Origin: an uncultured Spirochaetaceae bacterium
GTDB lineage: Bacteria > Spirochaetota > Spirochaetia > Sphaerochaetales > Sphaerochaetaceae
DNA: 64,000 nucleotides
Assembly: GCA_944389065.1 (NCBI GenBank)
Contig: CALXKZ010000028.1
Location: 1 to 64,000, forward strand
Direction of reading: 5' to 3'
In this document: piece after piece, positions 42,825-51,162 of the stretch
Numbering within the stretch: the first letter of the stretch is position 1
Layout: each line of letters begins with the position of its first letter
The notes under the pieces: generated by a model
Told to the model about the DNA's origin: nothing
Database searches by the model: none
The model's input: the letters and a program-made list of their open reading frames with translations, nothing else
Program-made: the position numbers and the translations under genes

Positions 42825-43586
42825 ATGCTTCGTATCGCAATATGTGATGATCAGGATGAATCTCTGAGGATTCTGGACAGAGCAGTAAGAAGATATTTTG
42901 AAGCTGCTCCGGAAATAGTGCCGGAAATTTCCATTTACGACGGACCGGATAGCTTCATGAATGCTCTCAATACGTCGGCAGGGTGGGACATCGTTCTCCT
43001 GGATGTATGCATGCCAGGCCTTAGCGGAATGGATATTGCCCGCAAGATAAGGCTCCGGCATGACCGGACTGAAATCATATTCATCTCTTTTTCATCGGAA
43101 TATGCTGTTGAGGCATTTGCGCTGAATGCTGTCCATTACGTTCTCAAGCCCTTTTCAGAGGATGATTTCAAAGAGGCAATGGACAGAGCTGTAAAGCCTT
43201 TCACCGGGAATCCCAGACGTTCAGTCATGCTTCAGCTTGAGAATGGAATAGCCCATATTGTGGATATCGATGACATACTCTACATAGAGAGTGTTGCCTA
43301 CCGTCGTGTTGTCCACACTTATTCTGCTATCTATGAGGAGACCAGGAAATCTCTCTCAAAACTCCAGGAAGAGCTTTCCGCGCTTTCTCCGGGGCAGTTC
43401 ATCCAGCCTTATCGCGGCTATATCGTCAATCTCAATGCGATCCGGACAATCGCTATTGATCGTATAATCATGCAGAATAGTGATCCCATTCTGATAAAAA
43501 GAGGGGATTTCAGGCACCTGCGTGATATATTCTTCAAATGGTCTTTCCGGAACAGGGATTTCCCTGGCCAGAATCTGCCGATGTGA
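42825..43586 (+). CDS. LytTR-family response regulator
   Basis: 253 residues from the ATG at 42825. Receiver domain with acidic pair D8-D9, phospho-acceptor D60 (IVLLDVCMPG) and K108 (YVLKPF), so it is a competent receiver. The LytTR DNA-binding domain covers about residues 135-240 (FIQPYRGYIVNLNAI). No sensor kinase is in the window. It lies just after the amino acid ABC operon and may be cotranscribed with it. The 3' end overlaps the methyltransferase gene by 53 bp. Confidence 0.88.
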   Translation: MLRIAICDDQDESLRILDRAVRRYFEAAPEIVPEISIYDGPDSFMNALNTSAGWDIVLLDVCMPGLSGMDIARKIRLRHDRTEIIFISFSSEYAVEAFALNAVHYVLKPFSEDDFKEAMDRAVKPFTGNPRRSVMLQLENGIAHIVDIDDILYIESVAYRRVVHTYSAIYEETRKSLSKLQEELSALSPGQFIQPYRGYIVNLNAIRTIAIDRIIMQNSDPILIKRGDFRHLRDIFFKWSFRNRDFPGQNLPM

Positions 43587-44274
43587 ATTCATAGTGCTTT
43601 CCACTCAGCACTGCCCGTATGATCAGAACCTCGGGATGTTCTTCATCCCGGAAGCAAGTCTCCCTCAACGCATCAGCCATGAAACCATGCTGGAAGAATG
43701 GATATAGCAGATCCTGAAGTGAGCGGTGGTAATACATATGTTCTGCAGGCTGGTCTTCCAGGGCTTTTCCTTTGTAGCTATGACTGGTCATATACCTGTC
43801 TGTGAGCGTCATAAAACAAGGATGCTGGGTTGCAAAGACGAATATCCCGCCTGGTGTAAGCATCCTGCTGAGCGCTTTTGCAAGCGGGGAGAGATTCTCT
43901 ATATCCATAAGTGCCATTGTGGATACCGCCTTGGTGAACTTGTTTTCTCCTAAAGCTGTCATCTCGTATTCATTGGTTGCATCGCATGTGATGAAACGAA
44001 CGTTGCTGTCTTTCCATCTTTCTCTGGCAGCCGATATCATTTTCCCAGAAAAGTCGAAGGCTGTTACCTCTGCTCCTTTTCTGGACAGAAATACGGAAAA
44101 GGCTCCATTGCCGCATGCCACATCGAGAATTGGCTCACCGGCTGTCTTACCCAGAAGCTCCATCACAGCAGGCCGTACTGTTCTTCTGTGGTATTCGTTG
44201 AGATCATCTCCCATTGCATTGTCCCAGAAAGATGCATTTCTATCCCAGGCTGTACGGTCTGAATGATTTTTCAT
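43534..44274 (-). CDS. Class I SAM-dependent methyltransferase
   Basis: 246 residues. Motif I DVACGNGAFSVFL binds SAM, with FDFSGKMI and later ALMDIENL. It methylates an unknown small molecule. It sits alone, convergent with and overlapping the LytTR gene. The C-terminal 15-20 codons lie within that overlap, so its natural end may be slightly different. Confidence 0.8.
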   Translation of the reverse strand: MKNHSDRTAWDRNASFWDNAMGDDLNEYHRRTVRPAVMELLGKTAGEPILDVACGNGAFSVFLSRKGAEVTAFDFSGKMISAARERWKDSNVRFITCDATNEYEMTALGENKFTKAVSTMALMDIENLSPLAKALSRMLTPGGIFVFATQHPCFMTLTDRYMTSHSYKGKALEDQPAEHMYYHRSLQDLLYPFFQHGFMADALRETCFRDEEHPEVLIIRAVLSGKHYEFTSADSGQGNPCSGKTI

Positions 44275-44513
44275 GGATCAGATGATAGCACAGTCTCAAT
44301 AGACTGTATCTGATATACAAATGCATATGAGGATATTCATATGGCAGCAGAATTGCGCTGGAGTTTCGGCTTTTATTATATAATTCTGTTGCAATATGCG
44401 TTAAAACTCAGAAATTATTGCGCAAATTTAATAAATTATATATTTCAAGTTATAAAACTATTGAAATCTTCAATTTTTGTAGTACCATTTGGAAAAGCAA
44501 GGAGGTTCTCTGT

Positions 44514-45689
44514 ATGATTAAAGATACAGATCTTATTGAATTCTGTCAGGAAGCCATAAGAATACCAAGCATGTCCGGCCAGGAAGAGAAGGTCGCGAAG
44601 ATGCTTCAGGCAAAGATGCTGGAATTCGGCTTTGATGAAGCAGAGATCGTTGAGTACGGAAGTGTTCTTGGATGCATCCATGGCAAGCGTAAAGGCCCCC
44701 GTATCCTTATGGATGGCCATATTGATACAGTCGATGTCATCGACAGGGATAAGTGGAGCCATGATCCGTTCTCTGCGGACATCGTTGATGGGAAGATTTA
44801 CGGCAGGGGAACTTCCGATATGAAAGGAAGCGATACGGCGATGATCACAGCCGCTGCAAGGTATGCGGAAGAGACCAATCGTGATTTCGCCGGTGATATA
44901 TACGTTTCCTGCACAGTCCACGAAGAGTGCTTCGAAGGAGTTTCATCGCGTGCGATCTCAAAGCTTGCAAAGCCTGATTTCGTCATCATAGGAGAAGCAA
45001 CTTCCACAACTGTGAAGATCGGACAGCGCGGACGGGCAGAGGTTGTTGTCGAGACAGAGGGCGTAAGCTGCCATTCATCCAATCCCGATAAGGGAAAGAA
45101 TGCAGTCTATCATATGATGACGGTCATTGAGGAAATCAGGAAGATCGTTCCCAATGAGCATCCGATTCTAGGAAAAGGCATTCTCGAGCTTACAGATATA
45201 AAGAGCTTCCCATACCCCGGAGCTTCTGTTGTTCCATCGCTCTGCCGTGCAACATTCGACAGACGTACTCTCGTCGGAGAGGATGAGGCTGTGATTCTCG
45301 GTCAGGTCAATGATGCAATCGCAAGGGCAAAGGCGAAGAATCCTGATATCAAGGCAAGGTGCTATCTTGCAGAGGGCGAGGAGAAATGCTGGACAGGAGA
45401 GACTATCAAGGCGAAGAGGTATTTCCCCGCATGGCTTACTGATGAGAAGAGCGACTTTGTACAGAAGGCACTTAAGGGCCTTAAGGAAGCTGGAATCGAA
45501 GCCCCGATCTCTCACTTCTCATTCTGCACCAATGGAAGCCATTTCGCAGGAGAGGCTGGAATTCCATGCATCGGATACGGTCCATCACTTGAGGAGCTTG
45601 CCCATGTGAGAGATGAATACATCGAGACAGAGCAGCTTATCAAGGCGGCCAAAGGTTTCCAGTGTATACTGAGAGAGCTTACGAAGTAA
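44514..45689 (+). CDS. M20-family amidohydrolase (YgeY-like)
   Basis: 391 residues from the ATG at 44514, preceded by AAGGAGG; the longer frame from 44418 lacks support. Metal ligands in DGHIDTVD, GRGTSDMKG and HEEC, followed by the lid domain (GQRGRAEVVVETEGVSCHSS). The sequence matches the YgeY branch of ArgE/DapE-like hydrolases, which are linked to purine or carbamoyl amino acid catabolism in other bacteria. The upstream region is AT-rich with a TATAAT at 44379-44384 and a TTGCGCAA palindrome at 44418-44425. The next gene is an alanine/glycine symporter, suggesting amino acid release and uptake. Confidence 0.88.
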   Translation: MIKDTDLIEFCQEAIRIPSMSGQEEKVAKMLQAKMLEFGFDEAEIVEYGSVLGCIHGKRKGPRILMDGHIDTVDVIDRDKWSHDPFSADIVDGKIYGRGTSDMKGSDTAMITAAARYAEETNRDFAGDIYVSCTVHEECFEGVSSRAISKLAKPDFVIIGEATSTTVKIGQRGRAEVVVETEGVSCHSSNPDKGKNAVYHMMTVIEEIRKIVPNEHPILGKGILELTDIKSFPYPGASVVPSLCRATFDRRTLVGEDEAVILGQVNDAIARAKAKNPDIKARCYLAEGEEKCWTGETIKAKRYFPAWLTDEKSDFVQKALKGLKEAGIEAPISHFSFCTNGSHFAGEAGIPCIGYGPSLEELAHVRDEYIETEQLIKAAKGFQCILRELTK

Positions 45690-45722
45690 GGAGCGAGATA
45701 GCTTACTAAAAGGGAGAGAAAT

Positions 45723-47135
45723 ATGGAAAGCATACTCAGCGCAATCGCATCATTCCTGTGGGGAGCCCCTGTTCTGATTCTTATCGGAGCTGTAGGTGTC
45801 ATGTTCGCAATCAGGACGAGATTCTTCCAGTTCAGGAATTTCGGCCACATCATGAAGAACACTGCCGGACAGATGTTCAAGAAGGGTGGTGGATCTTCTG
45901 GAAATGAGGGTACGCTCACACCGCTTCAGGCTGTATCGTCAGCTCTTGCTGGCTGTGTTGGAACAGCTAATATCGCTGGTGTTGCCACAGCCATGGTCAT
46001 CGGCGGACCTGGAGCTGTATTCTGGATGTGGGTCATCGCACTTCTTGGAATGCTTACAAAGTGCGTAGAGGTAACTCTTGGTCAGTATTACAGAATCAAA
46101 GGTGAGGACGGAGTCTACTATGGCGGTCCTATGTACTACATTGAGCGTGGTATGGGAAAGCAGTGGAAGCCTCTTGCGATCATCTTCTCCATCACAATCA
46201 TCCTCGGAGGTCTTGGAACTGCGGCATTCGCACAGCCTTATACAATGTCCACTGCAATACATACGACATTCGGAATCCCAACATGGGTTGTCACTGTAGC
46301 AGCTGCAGTCATCTGCGGTGCTGTTCTTATCGGCGGTGTCAAATCAGTCGGAAGCTTCTGTGAGAAGATCACTCCTACGATGTGTCTTATCTATGCAGTC
46401 GGAGCTCTTGGAGTAATCATATTCAATTTCCAGAACATCCCATGGGCAATTTCAAGCATATTCAAGTATGCATTCGCACCGATGCCGGCAGTCGGCGGCC
46501 TTGCAGGCTCTACTATGATGCTTGCTCTCAGACAGGGTGCTGCCAGAGGAACATTCTCAAATGAGGCAGGATGCGGTTCATCGCCGATTACACATGCAAC
46601 AGCTATCACCGATCATCCTTTCAAGGAAGGTCTCTATGGATGCTTTGAGGTATTTGTGGATACGATCGTTGTCTGCTCTCTGACATCGCTTTCGATCCTC
46701 GTTGCTGGCCCTGAGATCTATCAGTCTGGTCTCCAGGCAGAGTCCCTGACAATTGCAGCATTCTCAACAGTATACAAGGGCTTCGGTGGCATCATGGTCA
46801 CAATCCCTCTTGCTCTCTTCGCTTTCTCTACGATGGTAGGATGGGAGATAAACTATGAGTCCGCATTCTTCTATATCTTCCCGAAAGGAAAGAATTCAAA
46901 GGGATTCAAGCTTTTCATAAGGCTTCTCTGGCTCGTTCCTGGATTCCTTGCACTCGGACATACTCCGCAGTTCATCTGGACTATCGTTGATATTGTATCA
47001 GGCTTCTGGTGCATTCCTAACTGTATAGCTCTTCTTGCTCTTTCCGGAGTATTCATGAAGATATACAAGGATTACAACGATAAGTATATCAATAAGACAA
47101 AGCCAGTCTCTGAGCCTCTTGAGATGCCTCAGTGA
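45723..47135 (+). CDS. Alanine or glycine:cation symporter (AGCS family)
   Basis: 470 residues with about ten membrane segments. Family signatures include FQFRNFGHIMKNT, AGCVGTANIAGVATAM and GAARGTFSNEAGCGSSPI. It imports alanine or glycine with Na+ (or H+) across the inner membrane. The ribosome site GGGAGAG is just upstream and it follows the M20 hydrolase by 33 bp, so the two are one operon. Confidence 0.92.
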   Translation: MESILSAIASFLWGAPVLILIGAVGVMFAIRTRFFQFRNFGHIMKNTAGQMFKKGGGSSGNEGTLTPLQAVSSALAGCVGTANIAGVATAMVIGGPGAVFWMWVIALLGMLTKCVEVTLGQYYRIKGEDGVYYGGPMYYIERGMGKQWKPLAIIFSITIILGGLGTAAFAQPYTMSTAIHTTFGIPTWVVTVAAAVICGAVLIGGVKSVGSFCEKITPTMCLIYAVGALGVIIFNFQNIPWAISSIFKYAFAPMPAVGGLAGSTMMLALRQGAARGTFSNEAGCGSSPITHATAITDHPFKEGLYGCFEVFVDTIVVCSLTSLSILVAGPEIYQSGLQAESLTIAAFSTVYKGFGGIMVTIPLALFAFSTMVGWEINYESAFFYIFPKGKNSKGFKLFIRLLWLVPGFLALGHTPQFIWTIVDIVSGFWCIPNCIALLALSGVFMKIYKDYNDKYINKTKPVSEPLEMPQ

Positions 47136-47156
47136 TTCTGTGAAAGTCATTTTCTC

Positions 47157-47182
47157 CGATCCGCCGCAGCTGTGGCGGATCA
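47157..47182 (+). terminator. Terminator after the symporter gene
   Basis: CGATCCGCC region: GATCCGCC (47158-47165) pairs with GGCGGATC (47174-47181), loop GCAGCTGT, followed by ATTTAGTCTTTG. It lies between convergent genes. Confidence 0.7.
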
Positions 47183-47222
47183 TTTAGTCTTTGTCTGATG
47201 CTTTTCTGCAAGGGCTCCGGAA

Positions 47223-48374
47223 TCAGCTATGGATGAGCTGATTTGCTTTGCAGTATTCATTTATCGCCATTATCGCAGCGCCGAAGCTGGACGATTCCGC
47301 ACCGAGTCTTCCCAGCTTGAAATTCTCGAATTTCTTCAGCGGATAATATGCAAAGAACTTGTATTTCTCCAGAACCATATCGTATAGCCCCGGCATCTCA
47401 TCGAATAAAGATCCTCGGAGTATTATGCATTGGGGATTCTGCATGCAGATGATATTCCTGGCAAGGGCGGCAATATAGTTGCTGGTTCTGTCCAGGAGGC
47501 GGACTGCCCACATGCATTCATTTGAGAATGCAGTCCAGATATCTCTAAGAGAGGTGATATCAGGGGCTGTTTTCTGTGCTTCCCGTATGATATTGTCCTC
47601 TGCCAGTACTGTTGACGCACAGCCTCGCATTCCGCATGAGCACATCCTGCCATCGGAATATTCTATTATCGTATGCCCGATCTCTCCGGATACATTCATG
47701 AACCCTCTCTGTATGCAGTTGTATTCCATTGTCGCACTGGCAACGCCTCTGGCGAAGCTGAGGAGGCTTATGAAATTGTAGTTTTCTCCTTTCAGTGCGA
47801 AATACTCCCCCAGAAGATCGCATTTCACATCATTGTCTATATAGATCGGAACATTGAAGATTTTCTCTGCTATTCTTCCAGCTTCGACTTTCTCCCAGCC
47901 GAGAATATCGCAATAATCGATTATCTTCCTCTCCGGATCGATTGTGCCGATGCAGCTTATTCCCAGGGCCTGGAATCGGTAATGAGTCCTGGAAAGCAGG
48001 TTCTCTGCAGCTGTCAGTCTTCCTTTCAGGGATTCACCGGGTGATGAATCAATCCTGGCTGTGTAGAGAAGATTGCCGCCGAAATCGATGATGCTCACAG
48101 CAATATAGATATCAGATATCTCTATTCCAGCGAAATTCATCACATCGTTGTTTACGATAAGCTTGGTTGCTCTGCGGCCTGCATTTTCTGCAGTGATCTC
48201 ATCCGCCTCAACGACAAGATTGTTCTGTATCAGTTTCGATATGATCCTGGTTGTGCTTGCGGGGCTTATACCAAGCTGTCTGCTGATATTTATTCTGGAT
48301 ATATCAGGGGAATGCCTGATCAGATCCAGTATTGTAGATATCTCCTGTGTCAAAACTTTGCTGCATCTATTCAT
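47223..48374 (-). CDS. ROK-family transcriptional repressor
   Basis: 383 residues. The N-terminal winged helix (about 15-60: INISRQLGISPASTTRIISKL) binds DNA. The ROK fold follows, with a degenerate phosphate loop (DFGGN instead of DxGGT), so it is a repressor rather than a kinase. CSCGMRGCAS is the zinc site. It is divergent from the M24-ABC-M81-ADH cluster and probably responds to a sugar or sugar-like ligand that the cluster imports. Two TTTTC-N5-(G/T)AAAA palindromes lie in the shared control region. Confidence 0.88.
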   Translation of the reverse strand: MNRCSKVLTQEISTILDLIRHSPDISRINISRQLGISPASTTRIISKLIQNNLVVEADEITAENAGRRATKLIVNNDVMNFAGIEISDIYIAVSIIDFGGNLLYTARIDSSPGESLKGRLTAAENLLSRTHYRFQALGISCIGTIDPERKIIDYCDILGWEKVEAGRIAEKIFNVPIYIDNDVKCDLLGEYFALKGENYNFISLLSFARGVASATMEYNCIQRGFMNVSGEIGHTIIEYSDGRMCSCGMRGCASTVLAEDNIIREAQKTAPDITSLRDIWTAFSNECMWAVRLLDRTSNYIAALARNIICMQNPQCIILRGSLFDEMPGLYDMVLEKYKFFAYYPLKKFENFKLGRLGAESSSFGAAIMAINEYCKANQLIHS

Positions 48375-48444
48375 ATCTGTTGCGTATTGAGCTTATGATT
48401 TTTTAATTTTTTCTGTTAGTCAACCCCTTTTGGGGCTTTATTTA

Positions 48445-48459
48445 TTTTCTATATGAAAA
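48445..48459. promoter_or_regulatory. Candidate ROK operator 1
   Basis: TTTTCTATATGAAAA, a 15 bp palindrome on the regulator side of the intergenic region. Confidence 0.4.
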
Positions 48460-48546
48460 CAAAGGCTGTGTATACGGGATATTATTAAATATAATTATTT
48501 ATATCTTATAAAAATATATAGAAATATATTAATTTGTAATATTTTG

Positions 48547-48576
48547 TTGACAATACTTAGACAGCAAATCTAGACT
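48547..48576 (+). promoter_or_regulatory. Promoter of the M24-ABC cluster
   Basis: TTGACA (48547-48552), 18 bp, TAGACT (48571-48576) in a very AT-rich region. The start is expected near 48583. Confidence 0.5.
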
Positions 48577-48615
48577 TAAATTAACAGGAAATAATGTAGG
48601 TTGATACCTTCATTG

Positions 48616-48630
48616 TTTTCATATGTAAAA
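48616..48630. promoter_or_regulatory. Candidate ROK operator 2
   Basis: TTTTCATATGTAAAA, similar to the upstream palindrome. It lies just before the ribosome site of the M24-like gene, where a repressor would block transcription. Confidence 0.4.
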
Positions 48631-48647
48631 TTAAAAAGAGAGGATTT

Positions 48648-50036
48648 ATGGAAGTCAGGATTTCTAACTCAGACGCATTCTTCTTCGAGGAAACAAAAGC
48701 AGAAAGAATAGAGTTCGGAGCTCAGGATTATGAGCAGAGACTGGATTTGCTTGTAAGGAAAATCAACGAAGAGAATCTTGATGCTGCCATCATCTATGGC
48801 GACAGGGAGCACTTTGCCAATATTGAGTATTTCTCAAGTTATGATTGCCGTTTCGAGGAAGCTCTTCTCATCGTCGGTAAAGATGGAGGACGGACAATCA
48901 TTGTCGGAAATGAGGGCTGGGGATATAGCTTCCAGATTCCATACAGAATCAATCGGCTCCTGTATCAGAATTTCAGCCTTCAGGGACAGCCCCGCAATAA
49001 AAGCTGCAGCCTTATATCTGTTATGGAAGATGCTGGCCTCAGGTCCGGAATGAAGGTCGGACTGATAGGGTATAAGTACTTCTATGGGGAATATTTTGAT
49101 GACCCAGAGCACACATATGATATCCCTGCTTATATCGTCGATACCATTTCTTCGCTGCTCGGAAGCGATTCGATGAAGAATGTGACAGAGTGGCTTACAG
49201 GATTCGGGGGAATCAGGCTGAAGCTCAGGACTGCCAAGGAGATAGCATGGGCTGAATACAATGCCGTCAAATGCTCCCGCGTCCTTTTGAATATTCTCAA
49301 AGGCCTGAGGGAGGGACTCGGTGAATCTGAGGCTGTAAGGAATGGAGCTTTTGACTTTACTCCTCAGTGTATGTTCGGATTGGCGAATTTCGGACCGGAG
49401 CATGTGGCAATCGGCCTGAGGAGCTCAAATGACAGGAAGCTGAATGTCGGAGAGGTCATCGGAGTATGTTATGGCATACGTGGCAGCTTATGCTCCAGAA
49501 ATGGAGTGGCTGCATATGATGAGGCATCATATTCCGATGAGCTGAGGCCTCATCTTGAGGATTTCTATAAACCTTACTGGTCAGCAGTCGCAACCTGGCT
49601 TGAATCTGTTAAGGAAGGCGCCTTTGCCGGAGAGGTCTATGAAAAGGCAATGAGCATTCTCGGAGATGAGAAATTCCATGTCACTCTTAATCCTGGCCAT
49701 AATATCGGGACAGACGAATGGGTCAATTCACCGTTCTTCCCAGGTTCTGATGTGATACTTGAATCTGGTACTTATCTTCAGAGCGACATGATCGGATCGG
49801 ATTCTGCGCCTGTCATGAGCGCTATCTGCGAGGATACGATCATAATCGCAGGAAAAGAGCTCCGTGACAGCCTGAAGAGAGAATATCCTGATGTCTACTC
49901 AAGGATAATAAGAAGACAGCAGAAACTCAGAGAGCTGGTTGGGATCTCATTCGATGAGAGCGTGCTGCCGCTTTGCAATATCACTGGGGTTTATTTCCCA
50001 TTCATGCTCAATCTTGGAAAGATTTTCACAAAATAA
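48648..50036 (+). CDS. M24-family (creatinase/aminopeptidase fold) protein, probably metal-free
   Basis: 462 residues. The creatinase-like N-domain (about 1-190) precedes a pita-bread C-domain (about 200-440). In active peptidases the C-domain shows two Asp ligands; here that stretch reads GEVIGVCYGIRGSLCSRNGVA, with neither Asp. A His in NPGHNIG is kept, and one Glu is suggested in AICEDTI. It may act like creatinase, which hydrolyses without metal, or be a non-enzymatic relative. AGAGAGG ribosome site. First gene of a cluster with an ABC importer and an M81 hydrolase. Confidence 0.75.
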   Translation: MEVRISNSDAFFFEETKAERIEFGAQDYEQRLDLLVRKINEENLDAAIIYGDREHFANIEYFSSYDCRFEEALLIVGKDGGRTIIVGNEGWGYSFQIPYRINRLLYQNFSLQGQPRNKSCSLISVMEDAGLRSGMKVGLIGYKYFYGEYFDDPEHTYDIPAYIVDTISSLLGSDSMKNVTEWLTGFGGIRLKLRTAKEIAWAEYNAVKCSRVLLNILKGLREGLGESEAVRNGAFDFTPQCMFGLANFGPEHVAIGLRSSNDRKLNVGEVIGVCYGIRGSLCSRNGVAAYDEASYSDELRPHLEDFYKPYWSAVATWLESVKEGAFAGEVYEKAMSILGDEKFHVTLNPGHNIGTDEWVNSPFFPGSDVILESGTYLQSDMIGSDSAPVMSAICEDTIIIAGKELRDSLKREYPDVYSRIIRRQQKLRELVGISFDESVLPLCNITGVYFPFMLNLGKIFTK

Positions 50037-50056
50037 AAAAGAGGAGGACAATCGGA

Positions 50057-51076
50057 ATGAGGAAATTCGTTATTTTTGCTTTGATTGTTTGTATGACGGT
50101 GTCTGGGCTTTTCGCAACAGGCGCAGCCGAGACCGCTGATGATGGAAAGATCCTTATTGGAGTTTCCCTTGCATCCCAGGCTCAGTATCGCTTTAAGTTT
50201 GATCAGGCGATCATGGAGGAGAAAGCAAAGGAACTTGGAGCTGAGATCATTTTCCAGTATGCCGATTACAATGCGACAAAGCAGGCAAATCAGGTGGAGA
50301 ATCTCATCTCTCAGGGAATAGATGTTCTTATTCTGAATGTTGTTTCAGGAAACATGGTTAACCTTGTTAACAATGTCAGGAACCAGGGAATTCCTGTTAT
50401 CACATTCGATAATACAGTTGAAGGGGCATATGTTGATCTGAATGTTGATAGGGATAACGTGAAGGTCGGACGCCTCCAGCTCGAGGCTGCCATTGACTAT
50501 ATGGGTCCTGAAGGCGGTAATGTGGTTCTCGTCAAAGGTGATCCGGGCAGCGCTGTTGCTCAGAGAATCAGCCAGGGATATATGCAGGTCGCAGCAGAGC
50601 ATCCTGAAGTGAATATCGTTGCGGACCAGTTCCATGAAGCATGGTCTCCTGACAAGGCTCTCAAGACAGTTGAGAATGCTTTGAGCGCAAATCATGATGA
50701 TATCCAGGCATTCGTCTGCTCAGCAGACTCCGTTGCCATGGGAATTGTTCCGGCTCTCAGAGCTGCAAAGCTTGATGGCAAGTCCTTCCTCTGCGGAATG
50801 GATGTTGAGGTGTCCGCCGCGAAGCTTATCAATGAAGGTGTCATGAACATGAGTATCTGGACGGATATCGTTTCCGGTGATCAGAGAATGATAGAGCAGG
50901 CAGTGAAGCTTGCCCAGGGAGAGGAGATCGTTCCTGACGAAATCCAGAATATCGGAGGAATAGATGTTCCTGTTCTGCTTGTAGATGTTATTCCTGTCAC
51001 AAAGGATAACCTCCGCCAGTGGTTTGATGAGATTATGCCGAAAGGATGGGCGACAGAAGAAGATATTTTCGGCTGA
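50057..51076 (+). CDS. Periplasmic binding protein of a ribose-type ABC importer
   Basis: 339 residues from the ATG at 50057 (GAGGAGG upstream). Signal peptide MRKFVIFAL to GLFA-TGAAET, the spirochaete-like pattern. RbsB/XylF two-lobe fold: NATKQANQVENLISQGIDVLI is the typical first-lobe segment. The ligand cannot be named. The peptidase-like neighbours hint that it may not be a plain sugar. A strong terminator hairpin directly follows this gene, before the ATPase. Confidence 0.88.
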   Translation: MRKFVIFALIVCMTVSGLFATGAAETADDGKILIGVSLASQAQYRFKFDQAIMEEKAKELGAEIIFQYADYNATKQANQVENLISQGIDVLILNVVSGNMVNLVNNVRNQGIPVITFDNTVEGAYVDLNVDRDNVKVGRLQLEAAIDYMGPEGGNVVLVKGDPGSAVAQRISQGYMQVAAEHPEVNIVADQFHEAWSPDKALKTVENALSANHDDIQAFVCSADSVAMGIVPALRAAKLDGKSFLCGMDVEVSAAKLINEGVMNMSIWTDIVSGDQRMIEQAVKLAQGEEIVPDEIQNIGGIDVPVLLVDVIPVTKDNLRQWFDEIMPKGWATEEDIFG

Positions 51077-51113
51077 TAGACACGATTGCGTATATTCGAT
51101 TGTGAATGGCAGG

Positions 51114-51145
51114 GACCGCCGCTTTGATGCTTGCGGCGGTCTTTT
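51114..51145 (+). terminator. Internal terminator between binding protein and ATPase
   Basis: GACCGCCGC (51114-51122) pairs perfectly with GCGGCGGTC (51133-51141), followed by TTTT. It would terminate part of the transcripts, leaving more binding protein than transporter core. Confidence 0.7.
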
Positions 51146-51162
51146 GCAAGGAGGTTATGGCA

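Noticed and set aside
44414-44426. TTGCGCAA palindrome as a proven operator
   Set aside because: A single short copy; no second site or adjacent regulator supports it. It is mentioned only in the M20 gene entry.
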